A stretch of DNA of 64,000 nt, from the NCBI GenBank assembly GCA_900316995.1, contig ONEZ01000006.1:124001-188000 (forward strand). Reading direction: 5' to 3'. A program made the position numbers and the translations under genes. Of the stretch, positions 54,369-63,918 are shown piece by piece. This DNA comes from an uncultured Bacteroidales bacterium (GTDB lineage: Bacteria; Bacteroidota; Bacteroidia; Bacteroidales; Paludibacteraceae). Within the stretch, counting starts at the first letter, position 1, and the number at the start of each line of letters is the position of its first letter. The notes beneath the pieces are model-generated. The model saw only the letters and a list, made by a program, of their open reading frames with translations, was not told the DNA's origin and searched no databases.

Positions 54369-56798
54369 ATGAAAAGACTTTCACTTCTTGCTGTAAGCAT
54401 GCTGCTTACATGCACTCTTTTCGCGGCTGACATCTTCCTTCGTGGAACTGTCAACGGTTGGGGAGCCAGTGATGATTTCAAGTTTGCAACATCAGACAAT
54501 GTTGTTTACACTTTGGAGAAATCTTTTGATTTATCTGGAGAGTTCAAATTTGCTGGCGCAGACTGGACTGTTGGCCCCGACTATGGTTCTGACGGCACTG
54601 CTGTTGCTACTGAAACTCCTCTTAATTTGAAAGCGGCAGGTGGTAACTTTAAATGTGGGACTGGTAAATCCTATGAAGTTACTAAGATTGTTCTTAACCT
54701 TTCTGACATGACTGCCATTATTTATGGCAAGGGTGGTGAACTTGAGATTACATCTCGTACTGTGGTAGGTGAGGACACTGATATCTTTGGTAATGCATGG
54801 GATCCGGAAAACACTGCCAATGATATGGTTAAAGAGGGCAATGTGTGGATAATCACCAAAGAAAACATCTCCTTGTCGTCAGATGTTACTAATGGATATG
54901 AATATAAGATTGTGGCAAACCATAAATGGGGTATCGATGATTTCCCAGAAAAGGGTAACGATTCGTTCTCAGTGTCAGAGTCAGGTGTTTATGATGTTAA
55001 ATTTGAATATGATGAGACAACTAACACAGGTAAAGCCTACGCTACCAAGAAATCTGAGCCTACCACATTTGACTCTTACATACTTGTAGGTGATGCCGCT
55101 CTGTTTGTTTTTGACTGGAAGCCATCTCCAATGGGTACTGATATGTTCACACTTGAGACAACAGACGGTATCCACTATACTAAAACTGTGAATGGTGTGC
55201 CTCTAAACGTTACAGGTACATTTGCTTACGGATTCTCTAAGAATGGTAGCACTACAGACATTCTCTTTAAGGATAAGAGCAAAACTGTTACCATAGAGGA
55301 GGCTGCTACATATAACATAACTGTAGCTCTTACAGTTGCTCCTGGTGAGGAACCGGATGCCAAGGCAGAACTTACTAAGGTCACCCCAGGCACCACCTAT
55401 TATATTACCGGAAACGGTGATGCGGAAACAGACTGGTGCTGTGGTGAATCTTGGAATCCAGCTGGTTGCGCTATGGAGTCAGGCTACTTTACCCGTGATC
55501 TTCCTGCAGGAGAGTATAAGTTTAAGATAACTCAGGGTGACTGGGTGAAACAGTCATGGGGCTATGATGCAGTTGATGCTGCTCAGTCAACAGCTGGATA
55601 CACATCTGATGCAGATGGAAATGTAGTGTTCACTCTTGAAACACTCTCTGCAGTAGCTGTTAAATTTGACGGTTCCAAGATTGCTCTTCAATGGACTGCA
55701 AAGGATGAGCCTGTTCCAGGCTTTGACACATGGACACTTGTAGGTGATATGCCTCCATTCCCGGCTGCATGGACTGTTGAACCTGCATTTGATCTTCAGA
55801 CAACAGACGGTGTTGTTTACACATTGGTTGCTGATGATGTAGACATGGCAGTGGATAAGTTCCAGTACGGTTTCAGAAAGAACCATACAGAGGAATATGC
55901 TCCACTTGCAGAGAAGTACACTGCAAATCTTACAGAGGGTACAGGAAACTATAAGGTTGAGATTGCTCTTGACTTCACCGATGCAGCAGATCCAAAGGTT
56001 GAAGTACAGTTCACAAAGATTCCAGAACCTGTGGTTACAGGTATTACAGTTAACGTAACTGTTCCAGATGGTACACCTGCATGCTTCTTCTATGGTGATA
56101 TGTCAGGCAATACCTTTGTAGAGATGACTAAGGTTGACGATACACACTACACAACCAAGTTTGAGGACAAAGAGTCTATAGGCTGGGGCTATCTGTTCTG
56201 CTGGGAGTCAGGCAACTTTAGTACCAAGAATACAGGTGGTGACTTCACAGATGAACCAGTGGATGGTGTTATTAATGTAGAAGTAGTTGGTTGGGAGACT
56301 GAGCCGGGTACTGAGTACAAGTACACCACATACACAGACTGGAAGGTTAAGAGCGACTGGAACGGTGACTGGGATACTGCAGAGTGGCTGACACTCACTA
56401 ACGTATCTGACGGCGTGTTTGAAGGCGAGGCCGCTTGGGGTACAGGTCCTGGCGTTAACCTTGGAAGCGAGAGCGGTCCGGTTAAGAAAGACTGGTATCC
56501 AGCTGGTGATCCTGCACTTACAATAGAGGAGGGTCTGGCGGTTGGTCAAGCTGTTAAGATCACCCTTACAGTTGTAGATGATGAGAACGTAACTATTAAC
56601 GTTGCAGATGCTAATCCTACAAGTGCTGACGAGGCTGTTGAGGATGCTATCTATGCAAACAATGGTACAGTTTACTGCAATGCTCCATTTGAGATTTACA
56701 ATCTGGTAGGTCAGAATGTAACATCTCAGAACGGAACTCTCAACGGTGTATTCATTGTTAAGACTGCTAATATGGTTAAAACCGTATTGGTTAAGTAA
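54369..56798 (+). CDS. Large repeat-containing T9SS cargo protein
   Basis: 809 residues: signal peptide MKRLSLLAVSMLLTCTLFA, then several beta-sandwich modules. Two modules of ~115 residues begin similarly (SYILVGDAALFVFDWKPSPM and TWTLVGDMPPFPAAWTVEPA) and share TTDG..YT; the first, IFLRGTVNGWG, resembles starch-binding/SusE-F-like modules. The last 50 residues (FEIYNLVGQNV, LNGVFIVKTANMVKTVLVK) are a type A T9SS sorting domain. So it is predicted to be secreted through the outer membrane; binding of glycans is a guess. Strong terminator downstream. Confidence 0.8.
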   Translation: MKRLSLLAVSMLLTCTLFAADIFLRGTVNGWGASDDFKFATSDNVVYTLEKSFDLSGEFKFAGADWTVGPDYGSDGTAVATETPLNLKAAGGNFKCGTGKSYEVTKIVLNLSDMTAIIYGKGGELEITSRTVVGEDTDIFGNAWDPENTANDMVKEGNVWIITKENISLSSDVTNGYEYKIVANHKWGIDDFPEKGNDSFSVSESGVYDVKFEYDETTNTGKAYATKKSEPTTFDSYILVGDAALFVFDWKPSPMGTDMFTLETTDGIHYTKTVNGVPLNVTGTFAYGFSKNGSTTDILFKDKSKTVTIEEAATYNITVALTVAPGEEPDAKAELTKVTPGTTYYITGNGDAETDWCCGESWNPAGCAMESGYFTRDLPAGEYKFKITQGDWVKQSWGYDAVDAAQSTAGYTSDADGNVVFTLETLSAVAVKFDGSKIALQWTAKDEPVPGFDTWTLVGDMPPFPAAWTVEPAFDLQTTDGVVYTLVADDVDMAVDKFQYGFRKNHTEEYAPLAEKYTANLTEGTGNYKVEIALDFTDAADPKVEVQFTKIPEPVVTGITVNVTVPDGTPACFFYGDMSGNTFVEMTKVDDTHYTTKFEDKESIGWGYLFCWESGNFSTKNTGGDFTDEPVDGVINVEVVGWETEPGTEYKYTTYTDWKVKSDWNGDWDTAEWLTLTNVSDGVFEGEAAWGTGPGVNLGSESGPVKKDWYPAGDPALTIEEGLAVGQAVKITLTVVDDENVTINVADANPTSADEAVEDAIYANNGTVYCNAPFEIYNLVGQNVTSQNGTLNGVFIVKTANMVKTVLVK

Positions 56799-56822
56799 AT
56801 ATGACGTCAGAATGACGAAATG

Positions 56823-56851
56823 AAAAAAAGCGGCTTCGGCCGCTTTTTTTT
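56823..56851 (+). terminator. Terminator of the T9SS cargo gene
   Basis: AAAAAAGCGGC-TTCG-GCCGCTTTTTT: strong stem with a stable tetraloop and U-run. Confidence 0.92.
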
Positions 56852-56862
56852 GTGCTCAAAAT

Positions 56863-56893
56863 TTTGTGGAGTCAAAATTATGGTGTATCTTTG
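56863..56893 (+). promoter_or_regulatory. Promoter of tRNA-Pro
   Basis: TTTG, 19 bp spacer, TATCTTTG, 19 bp before the tRNA. Confidence 0.8.
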
Positions 56894-56912
56894 CACCGCT
56901 TTTGAGAAGCAA

Positions 56913-56987
56913 CGGGATGTAGCGCAGTCCGGTTAGCGCACCTGCTTTGGGAGCAGGGGGTCCCAGGTTCGAATCCTGGTATCCCGA
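56913..56987 (+). tRNA. tRNA-Pro (anticodon TGG)
   Basis: Folded by eye: acceptor CGGGATG/TATCCCG, D-stem GCGC/GCGC, anticodon stem CCTGC/GCAGG with loop TTTGGGA, T-stem CCAGG/CCTGG with loop TTCGAAT. 75 bases; CCA not encoded. Confidence 0.95.
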
Positions 56988-56993
56988 CAAAAC

Positions 56994-57024
56994 AAAAGGA
57001 GTTCACGATGAGTGAACTCCTTTT
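56994..57024 (+). terminator. Hairpin after tRNA-Pro
   Basis: 13 bp stem AAAAGGAGTTCAC/GTGAACTCCTTTT with loop GATGA, then ATTG. Same AAAAGGA..TCCTTTT layout as after tRNA-Arg. Further on are AAGAGC/GCTCTT (57043-57056) and GGTTTGC-TATAAC-GCAAACC (57086-57105) hairpins. Confidence 0.75.
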
Positions 57025-57123
57025 ATTGTATACGACCGCGTTAAGAGCTTGCTCTTATAAGCGGGAGTGTAAAATAAAGGAGAGAGGTTTGCTATAACGC
57101 AAACCTCTCCTTTTGTTTTAAGT

Positions 57124-57164
57124 CAGCCCGCGGCAGCGTCTCAGGATATGTAATCCTGGTGTCC
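57124..57164. repeat. Post-tRNA element, diverged copy 3
   Basis: CAGCCCGCGGCAGCGTCTC followed by AGGAT-ATGTA-ATCCT-GG. It matches the layout of the two elements behind tRNA-Arg, with both sides of the stem changed (GGGAT/ATCCC to AGGAT/ATCCT). Confidence 0.6.
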
Positions 57165-57167
57165 AAT

Positions 57168-57893
57168 TTATTTGGATGAAAAATAATACCCATATCCCTG
57201 CCTTGTAACAAGATGCTTGTTGTATGGCTCAATCTTCTTACGCAGACGCGTTATGTTGACGTCAATGGTGCGGTCAGACATCTCGCTGTCTCCATTCCAT
57301 ATAGCTTCAATAAGCTGCTCTCTGGTAAATACAGTATCTTTTTTTCTTAAGAATAGCGCAAGCAGCTCAAACTCTTTTTTTGTGAGGTTTATCTCATTAG
57401 AGTCAATAGTGGCTGTTTTGTTTGACATATTGAGAACAAGAGTCTCGAATGAAGTTACAGCTTCGTCCTCCTCAGGCTTTTCAATCTCAGGCTCGTCAAC
57501 GGTATTGTTAGCTGTAACAACGTAAGATGTTCGTTTAATCACGGCCTTAACACGTGCTATAACCTCATTTATTGAGAAGGGCTTTGATATATAGTCATCA
57601 GCCCCGATGTCAAATCCGCGGAGTTTGTCAGTTTCTGTATCTTTAGCAGTAAGGTAGATGATAGGCGTGTTCTTGGTCTGCTCATTGCTTTTTATCATGG
57701 CGCCGAGCTTGAACCCTGAAATTTCACCCATCATAACATCAAGCAGGAATAGGCGGTACTTTGTGAGGTCTTCTTTAAGCGCCTCTTCAGCACTATATGC
57801 CACATCTACCAAATAGCCAGCCTGTTCCAGATTGTACTGGAGGATTTCACACAAATCCTCTTCATCATCTACTACAAGAATCTTATCAATCAT
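57168..57893 (-). CDS. rprY: OmpR-family response regulator, RprY-like, without adjacent kinase
   Basis: 241 residues. Receiver domain: DKILVVDDEEDL (acid pocket), FLLDVMMGE (phospho-Asp), YLTAKDTETDKLRGF (Thr) and ADDYISKPF (Lys). An acidic linker precedes a winged-helix domain (LTKKEFELLALFLRKKDTVF; DVNITRLRKKI). The start is MIDKILVVDD. It matches Bacteroidota RprY; in Porphyromonas gingivalis the orphan RprY has been connected with sodium stress and the nqr genes, and here nqrA lies 2 kb away. No histidine kinase is in the vicinity. Confidence 0.88.
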   Translation of the reverse strand: MIDKILVVDDEEDLCEILQYNLEQAGYLVDVAYSAEEALKEDLTKYRLFLLDVMMGEISGFKLGAMIKSNEQTKNTPIIYLTAKDTETDKLRGFDIGADDYISKPFSINEVIARVKAVIKRTSYVVTANNTVDEPEIEKPEEDEAVTSFETLVLNMSNKTATIDSNEINLTKKEFELLALFLRKKDTVFTREQLIEAIWNGDSEMSDRTIDVNITRLRKKIEPYNKHLVTRQGYGYYFSSK

Positions 57894-57910
57894 ATTTTTA
57901 GTTTTATTCT

Positions 57911-57977
57911 CGTCATGTTGAGCATGGCGAAACATCTCATATTTAACACGAGATCCTTCGTTTCACTCAGGATGACG
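57911..57977. repeat. Palindromic intergenic repeat (CGTCATGTTGAGC... type)
   Basis: Imperfect inverted repeat: CGTCATGTTGAGCATGGCGA and its counterpart ending CACTCAGGATGACG around an AT-rich centre with ATCTC/GAGAT. Half-copies (CGTCACTCTGAGC..GCGAATA) lie at 19401-19422 and 26341-26363. REP-like. Confidence 0.7.
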
Positions 57978-58004
57978 TAGTCATGCATTTGCAAATTTAG
58001 CAAA

Positions 58005-58376
58005 TTATTCTTTAAAAACAAAATAAACAGCCAAAATTAGACATGCGAACGCTGCTATATGGTTCCAGTGCAAGGTCTGGTTTTTGAAAACAAACAGAGC
58101 AAAGAATGTAAATACAGTTATGGAGATAACCTCTTGTATTATCTTTAGTTGCATAAGAGAGAACACTCCTCCGTTGCCCTCAAAGCCTATTCGGTTAGCA
58201 GGTACTTGGCAAGCGTACTCAGGCAGTGCAAGCATCCATGACATAAGTATTACAATGTAAAGCGGAGTGTTGTCTGTAAACACATTCATCTGCTGCAGCT
58301 TCAAATGTCCGTACCACGCAAATGTCATAAAGACGTTTGATACAAATAATAGTAGAATTGTAGATATTCCGTTCAT
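58005..58376 (-). CDS. DMT-superfamily protein, DUF486
   Basis: 123 residues with four membrane segments; FAWYGHLK and ALPEYACQVPANRIGF are DUF486 signatures. Half-size relative of drug/metabolite transporters, function unknown. Single gene between rprY and the plug gene. Confidence 0.88.
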   Translation of the reverse strand: MNGISTILLLFVSNVFMTFAWYGHLKLQQMNVFTDNTPLYIVILMSWMLALPEYACQVPANRIGFEGNGGVFSLMQLKIIQEVISITVFTFFALFVFKNQTLHWNHIAAFACLILAVYFVFKE

Positions 58377-58449
58377 ATTTTAATGTTTATTCGGTGATTC
58401 GGTGAATCGGTGAATCGTTAACTGTCAACTGTCAACTGTCAACTGTCAA

Positions 58450-59724
58450 CTATTTAAAGAATCCAATCCAGTATCCTATAAGCTCGTCATATAGGCTGCC
58501 AAACGGCCTGTAGTAAACGTACACGGCATACTCGTTTGATGTTTGCCAGAAGTTGCCTTCAAATGGCGACAGGTCTGCTGTGGTGTAGTGGTCTGGCACG
58601 TAAGCGTAGAGAAAGTTATAACCGCCTTGTTTGAGCAGCAAGGCTTTCTCGTATGCACGGGTCTCATAATTATAGCTCATTTGTGATGACTGGTCAAGTC
58701 TGTATTCTGTAAGTTCACCAAGTATGTGCACCTTCCCGTCAAGGAATGGCGTCTCTACGGGTAATGTGAAATGTACAAATGCGTAGTCAGCTGTTACATC
58801 GGGGTCTGGATTACCTTGAAGGTTCACTTTATAGCGGCCTGATATTGTCTGCCAAGGTTCATATTGTAGTTTTGAACGGTTTTTAGAGGGGTAGAGTGTT
58901 ATGTGGTAGAACGGCTTGAAGTATTCAAATCGCTCCACATTGTGGTCCAGCACATACTTGGAGGCAATGTCAAATGTTCTATACTCATTGCCGGCGTTGA
59001 ATATAAGGTCACGGTTCATCTTATAGTTCACACTACGCTGCTCGTAGAATGTAGGAGCATCTATAACCGCCACATTATCAGTGCGGTTGTTTTGGCACAC
59101 TATAACCTTAAGCTCTTGCGATGGCTGGCTTATGTCATAGTTCGGGTATCTGACGCTTATGTTCACCTGTTGGTGGCTTTTTTCCACATCTATGTCTGTT
59201 CTGGCGGTGATATTACACCCCACGCTCACCACGCTCTCCACCACCATAAACCTTGCTGTAAGTACAGGGTGGTCTGTGTCGTCGGTGTCATATACTGCTA
59301 TCACATAGTTTCCTGATATGGTGGGCGCCGCCTCTTCATTGGGGAACGTGAACTCATAGTGGGTATATGGCACAAAAGTGTTAATGGATGTTTCATAATT
59401 GTTAAGATAGCTGCCTGTGAACCCTGATATATATTGGCTCTCAGACAAGTCATCAGGCTGCCACTGTGAGTTGCAGTGTAATATTCGGTAACTGAATGTG
59501 TTGATTTCTGGTGAAAGGTCATCAAACTTCAGTGTCACAAACTCCGTGCCTCCTAATTCAAACATAGGGTACAGAGGTGTTCTGGCATAGTTCTGAATCT
59601 GTACAGAGTGTATGTTTGGGTTTAGTGAGCGGGTGTATAGCACAGGCTTGCCATTGCTGCTGTCAAAGGCAAAAACAGATGCTGCGGCTAAAAGCGCAAC
59701 TGTAAGTGTAATAAAGTGTTTCAT
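58450..59724 (-). CDS. T9SS plug protein (DUF5103 family)
   Basis: 424 residues with signal peptide MKHFITLTVALLAAASVFA. LNPNIHSVQI, YRILHCNSQWQPDDLSESQY and GCNITARTDIDVEKSHQQVN are features of DUF5103. In Flavobacterium johnsoniae a member (Plug) closes the periplasmic side of the SprA translocon. This supports an active T9SS, which the sorting domains at 20.8 and 54.4 kb need. A minus-strand TATCTTTG -7 box at 59741-59748 precedes it, back to back with nqrA. Confidence 0.85.
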   Translation of the reverse strand: MKHFITLTVALLAAASVFAFDSSNGKPVLYTRSLNPNIHSVQIQNYARTPLYPMFELGGTEFVTLKFDDLSPEINTFSYRILHCNSQWQPDDLSESQYISGFTGSYLNNYETSINTFVPYTHYEFTFPNEEAAPTISGNYVIAVYDTDDTDHPVLTARFMVVESVVSVGCNITARTDIDVEKSHQQVNISVRYPNYDISQPSQELKVIVCQNNRTDNVAVIDAPTFYEQRSVNYKMNRDLIFNAGNEYRTFDIASKYVLDHNVERFEYFKPFYHITLYPSKNRSKLQYEPWQTISGRYKVNLQGNPDPDVTADYAFVHFTLPVETPFLDGKVHILGELTEYRLDQSSQMSYNYETRAYEKALLLKQGGYNFLYAYVPDHYTTADLSPFEGNFWQTSNEYAVYVYYRPFGSLYDELIGYWIGFFK

Positions 59725-59785
59725 AGTTAAAATTAGACTGCAAAGATAACATTAAAAGTTTAAAGTTTATTTAAAATATTTTTTG

Positions 59786-59793
59786 TAATTTTG
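59786..59793 (+). promoter_or_regulatory. -7 box of the nqr operon
   Basis: TAATTTTG, 54 bp before nqrA; no clear -33, which would fit an activator-dependent promoter (inference). Confidence 0.45.
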
Positions 59794-59847
59794 CGTCGCT
59801 TATTGCGTTACCGGGCATATTAAAGAATTTCCAATATATTTATAAAT

Positions 59848-61200
59848 ATGGCAGATGTAATAAAACTTAAAAAAGGACTTGACCTGCGCCTTGAAGGTAC
59901 AGCGCAGCAAGAGTTCGGTCAGGCATCTCAGGGTGAACTCATTGGGTTTAATCCCAGTGATTTCTACGGGATTGTGCCTAAGCCTGCGTTAAAACCAGGT
60001 GATGCCGTAAAGGTTGGAACTGTTTTGTTCTACAACAAGAAACAGCCTGACGTGAAGATTGTCAGTCCTGTGAGCGGCACACTTGAGGCTATTAACCGTG
60101 GCGACAAGAGAAAAATTCTGAGCATCGTGGTAAAGAACGATTTTAAAGGTACTCAGGAGAAACTGGAGAAACTTAACATTAACGGCAGCGTTGATGAGAT
60201 TAAAAAAGCTCTCAGCGATGCAGGTATGCTCGCTTTCATAAAGCAGCGTCCGTATGATGTTATAGCAAATCCGGCTGACACCCCTAAGTCTATCTTTATT
60301 TCAGCGTTTGATGTTGCGCCTCTTGCTCCTGATTATGATTTCCTTTTCAAGGATTCTCAGTCAGATTTCCAAAACGGTGTGGATGTGCTGTCAAAAATAG
60401 CTCCTGTTTTTGTGGGGGTTAAGAACGGTACCAAGAGTTTTGCAAATGTAAAGAACGCCACTGTTACTGCGTTTGAGGGCAAGTACCCCGCAAGTAATGT
60501 GGGCGTGCATATTAACCACCTTGACCCTATCAATAAGGGCGAGATAGTTTGGACAATAGGTGCGCAGGAGGTTGTTTACATAGGCCGCTACGCATCTAAA
60601 GGCATGCTTGATTTTAGCAAGAATGTTGCTTTGACAGGTTCTGAGGCTTCTGCAAGAGTTTACTTTAAAATGATTCTTGGCCAGCAGCTCTGCCAGGTTC
60701 TTGACGGTAACGTAAGCAAAGGCTCTAAGGCCACTGTGATTTCAGGTAATCCGTTGTCTGGCGTTGAGGTTTCTGCAAAAGATTTCCTGTCCCCGTTTGT
60801 AAACCAGATAACCGTGATGAAGAACGGTGCTGACACTCACGAGTTCATGGGCTGGATTATGCCACGCTTCAAGACATTCTCAAACAGTAACTCCGTATGC
60901 TCTACATTCTTATCAAAACTTTGTTCTAAGTTTAAGTTTGATGTTGACACCCGCATACTTGGTGGTAAACGTAATATGATTATGTCTGGTGAGTATGACA
61001 AGGTACTGCCAATGGATATATATGGTGAATTCCTTATAAAGGCTATCATTGCGTTTGACATTGATAAGATGGAGGCGCTTGGCATATATGAGGTGGCTCC
61101 AGAGGATTTTGCGGCTGCAGAGTGTGTGTGCTCGTCAAAAATGGAGCTTCAGCAGATTGTAAGAGAAGGTCTTGACAAACTGCAAAAAGAAATGTGTTAA
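59848..61200 (+). CDS. nqrA: Na+-translocating NADH:quinone reductase subunit A
   Basis: 450 residues, the usual length. It begins MADVIKLKKGLDLRLEGTAQ, with a typical lipoyl/RnfC-like N-terminal barrel (KIVSPVSGTLEAINRGDKRK) and HEFMGWIMPRFKTFS toward the C-terminus. Soluble cytoplasmic subunit of the six-subunit sodium pump. First gene of nqrABCDE(F) with 18 bp to nqrB. Confidence 0.96.
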   Translation: MADVIKLKKGLDLRLEGTAQQEFGQASQGELIGFNPSDFYGIVPKPALKPGDAVKVGTVLFYNKKQPDVKIVSPVSGTLEAINRGDKRKILSIVVKNDFKGTQEKLEKLNINGSVDEIKKALSDAGMLAFIKQRPYDVIANPADTPKSIFISAFDVAPLAPDYDFLFKDSQSDFQNGVDVLSKIAPVFVGVKNGTKSFANVKNATVTAFEGKYPASNVGVHINHLDPINKGEIVWTIGAQEVVYIGRYASKGMLDFSKNVALTGSEASARVYFKMILGQQLCQVLDGNVSKGSKATVISGNPLSGVEVSAKDFLSPFVNQITVMKNGADTHEFMGWIMPRFKTFSNSNSVCSTFLSKLCSKFKFDVDTRILGGKRNMIMSGEYDKVLPMDIYGEFLIKAIIAFDIDKMEALGIYEVAPEDFAAAECVCSSKMELQQIVREGLDKLQKEMC

Positions 61201-61218
61201 TAAATCAAAAGAAATAAT

Positions 61219-62430
61219 ATGAAAGCGTTAAGAAACTTTATCGATAAGATTAAGCCTACCTTCTCTGAAGGGGGTAAATTATCGATGTTTCGTTCGGTAT
61301 TTGACGGATTTGAAACATTCCTTTTTGTACCTAACGAGACTGCTAAGCCAAGAGGCGCCCATATTCATGATGCGGTTGACAGCAAGCGTATTATGATTAT
61401 GGTGGTTATTGCTTTGATGCCTGCACTGCTTTTTGGCATGTACAATGTGGGCTATCAGCACTATCTTGCAATAGGTCAGGCTGCTGTTGCGGGCTTCTGG
61501 CCAATGTTCTGGTACGGTTTCCTTGCCGTGCTTCCTAAAATCATAGTGACTTACATAGTAGGTCTTGGTATTGAGTTTACCGTGGCACAGTGGAAGGGTG
61601 AAGAAATTCACGAGGGATTCCTTGTCACAGGTATTATTCTGCCTATGGTTGTTCCTGTTGACTGTCCGCTCTGGATTCTTGCAATTGCCACTGCGTTTGC
61701 AGTTATATTCGCTAAAGAGATATTCGGCGGAACAGGTATGAATATAGTGAACGTGGCTCTTATAGCACGTGCGTTTTTGTTCTTTGCCTATCCTTCCAAG
61801 ATGTCAGGTGACTCGGTATGGATTAGAAAAGAGGATATTTGCGGCCTTGGTGCTGGTAATGTGATAGATGGTTTCTCTGGTGCCACACCGCTTGGTCAGG
61901 TTGCCACTTCTGCCACATCGCATCCTGTTATCACAGATGCCGCAGGCAATGCAATCTCTATATGGGATGCCATTTGTGGTTTTATTCCTGGCTCAATAGG
62001 TGAGACAAGTGTAATTGCCATAGCTTTAGGAGCTATCCTTCTTCTTTGCACTGGTATTGCAAGCTGGAAAACAATGTGCTCTGTATTTGTAGGTGGTGCG
62101 CTTACTGCATTCCTGTTTAATATTAGCGGCTCTGAAAACGCAGTTGCTAACCTGCCTTGGTACTATCATCTTGTACTTGGTGGTTTCTGCTTCGGTGCTG
62201 TGTTTATGGCTACAGATCCTGTGACATCGGCTCGTACAGAGGCTGGTAAGTACATCTATGGTTTCCTCATCGGTGTTATGGCAATTCTTATCAGAGTGCT
62301 TAACCCAGGATATCCGGAAGGTATGATGCTTGCAATTCTGCTTATGAACGTATGCGCACCTCTTATTGACTATTGCGTGGTTCAAGTGAATATTTCTAAA
62401 CGTCTTAAACGTGCTAATAAGAAAGGGTGA
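61219..62430 (+). CDS. nqrB: NQR subunit B (flavin-bearing membrane subunit)
   Basis: 403 residues, about ten membrane helices. [11 protein letters not shown] holds the Thr that ApbE flavinylates with FMN (consensus SGAT). It also binds riboflavin and the quinone and contributes to the sodium path. nqrC starts 5 bp later. Confidence 0.97.
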   Translation: MKALRNFIDKIKPTFSEGGKLSMFRSVFDGFETFLFVPNETAKPRGAHIHDAVDSKRIMIMVVIALMPALLFGMYNVGYQHYLAIGQAAVAGFWPMFWYGFLAVLPKIIVTYIVGLGIEFTVAQWKGEEIHEGFLVTGIILPMVVPVDCPLWILAIATAFAVIFAKEIFGGTGMNIVNVALIARAFLFFAYPSKMSGDSVWIRKEDICGLGAGNVIDGFSGATPLGQVATSATSHPVITDAAGNAISIWDAICGFIPGSIGETSVIAIALGAILLLCTGIASWKTMCSVFVGGALTAFLFNISGSENAVANLPWYYHLVLGGFCFGAVFMATDPVTSARTEAGKYIYGFLIGVMAILIRVLNPGYPEGMMLAILLMNVCAPLIDYCVVQVNISKRLKRANKKG

Positions 62431-62435
62431 TAGAT

Positions 62436-63266
62436 ATGGCTGCAAAAGAATTTAAATGTAAAGTTTGTGGTTATATCCACAAAGGCTCTGCGGCTCCTGA
62501 AAAGTGCCCTGTATGCCAGGCTCCTGCATCGGAGTTTGAAATGATAAAGAAAGGTTTTGACACAAACGGCAACGTATATACAATGGTTTACGCCACTGTA
62601 GTGGTTGTCATTGTGGCATTCCTGCTTGCATTTATATCTGGTGCATTAAAGTCAAGACAAGATGATAATGTGATTCTTGACAAGAAAAAGCAGATCCTAA
62701 GTTCTCTTAACGTTAATGTTAAGGAGTGTGCGGATCCAGCTGCCAAATATGCTGAGTGTGTTAAGGCTGATATTGTTGTTAATGCCTCCGGCGATGTTAT
62801 AGCTGAGAATGGAGGATTTGACATCAATGTGGCTAATGAGAACTCAAAACCTCTTGAAGAACGTCAACTTCCACTCTATATATGTGAGATTGACGGTGCA
62901 AGGAAATATGTGGTGCCAATGCGTGGCGCAGGTCTTTGGGGACCAATCTGGGGCTATATAGCTCTTGATGATGACAAGTCAACCGTGTTTGGCGTATATT
63001 TCAGTCATGAGAGTGAGACTCCTGGTCTTGGTGCTGAGATTACACAGCCTAAGTTCCAGAACCAGTTCCGTAATCAGGAAGACCCAAAACACATCTTCCG
63101 TGACGGCAAGTTTACATCAATAGAGGTGGTTAAACCAGGTCAGACAGCTGAGGATGCTGATTATGTTGACGGTATTTCTGGTGGTACCATGACATCACAG
63201 GGTGTTAACGCCATGCTTAAGCAGGGTATTGGTCAGTATGTTGAATATTTTAATAAGGAGAAATAA
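62436..63266 (+). CDS. nqrC: NQR subunit C with N-terminal rubredoxin-like domain
   Basis: 276 residues. Residues 41-276 are an ordinary NqrC: one membrane helix (about 48-70), then the FMN domain with [11 protein letters not shown], where T251 is the expected flavinylated Thr. Residues 1-36 are an extra rubredoxin-like knuckle, [12 protein letters not shown] and [10 protein letters not shown], with Cys at 8, 11, 24 and 27 in C-x2-C-x12-C-x2-C order, very like the iron site at the end of rubrerythrin. The NqrC N-terminus is cytoplasmic, so the site should face the cytoplasm. The start is an ATG; a GTG three codons earlier overlaps the nqrB stop. The reading frame is continuous, so this is a true fusion. 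Confidence 0.93.
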   Translation: MAAKEFKCKVCGYIHKGSAAPEKCPVCQAPASEFEMIKKGFDTNGNVYTMVYATVVVVIVAFLLAFISGALKSRQDDNVILDKKKQILSSLNVNVKECADPAAKYAECVKADIVVNASGDVIAENGGFDINVANENSKPLEERQLPLYICEIDGARKYVVPMRGAGLWGPIWGYIALDDDKSTVFGVYFSHESETPGLGAEITQPKFQNQFRNQEDPKHIFRDGKFTSIEVVKPGQTAEDADYVDGISGGTMTSQGVNAMLKQGIGQYVEYFNKEK

Positions 63267-63268
63267 CA

Positions 63269-63889
63269 ATGGGACTACTATCTAAGAAAAGCAAGGAGAC
63301 ATTTGTTACTCCTTTGTTGAATAACAACCCTATAACCATGCAGATTCTGGGTATCTGCTCCGCTCTTGCGGTAACCGCCAAGTTAGAGCCTGCCTTGGTA
63401 ATGGGTCTAAGCGTTACCATTATAGTGGCGCTGTCAAATGTGGTTATATCTCTTCTGCGTAACACAATACCAAGTCGTATAAGAATTATTGTACAATTGG
63501 TGGTAGTGGCTGCTCTTGTTACAATTGTTAGTCAGGTGCTTAAGGCCTTTGCCTACGATGTAAGCGTACAACTATCTGTGTATGTGGGTCTTATAATAAC
63601 CAACTGTATTCTTATGGGACGTTTGGAGGCGTTTGCCATGGGTAATGGTCCGTGGGAGTCTCTTCTTGACGGACTTGGAAACGGTTTTGGATATGCCATG
63701 ATTTTGGTTATTGTTGCGTTTATAAGAGAACTTTTAGGCTCTGGAGCATTGCTTGGTTATCAGGTTATACCACAGTCATTTTATGACATGGGATATTTGA
63801 ACTGCGGTCTTATGCTAATGCCTCCTATGGCTCTTATTATTATCGGCTGTATAATATGGGTTCAGCGTGCAAAGAATCCGGAACTATAA
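63269..63889 (+). CDS. nqrD: NQR subunit D
   Basis: 206 residues, six membrane helices. ILGICSALAVT (Cys30) and TNCILMGRLEAFAM hold the two Cys that with NqrE form the intramembrane [2Fe-2S] centre. 2 bp after nqrC. Confidence 0.97.
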   Translation: MGLLSKKSKETFVTPLLNNNPITMQILGICSALAVTAKLEPALVMGLSVTIIVALSNVVISLLRNTIPSRIRIIVQLVVVAALVTIVSQVLKAFAYDVSVQLSVYVGLIITNCILMGRLEAFAMGNGPWESLLDGLGNGFGYAMILVIVAFIRELLGSGALLGYQVIPQSFYDMGYLNCGLMLMPPMALIIIGCIIWVQRAKNPEL

Positions 63890-63918
63890 GTGTTAACTTT
63901 TAAAAGGTAAAGAAGAAA

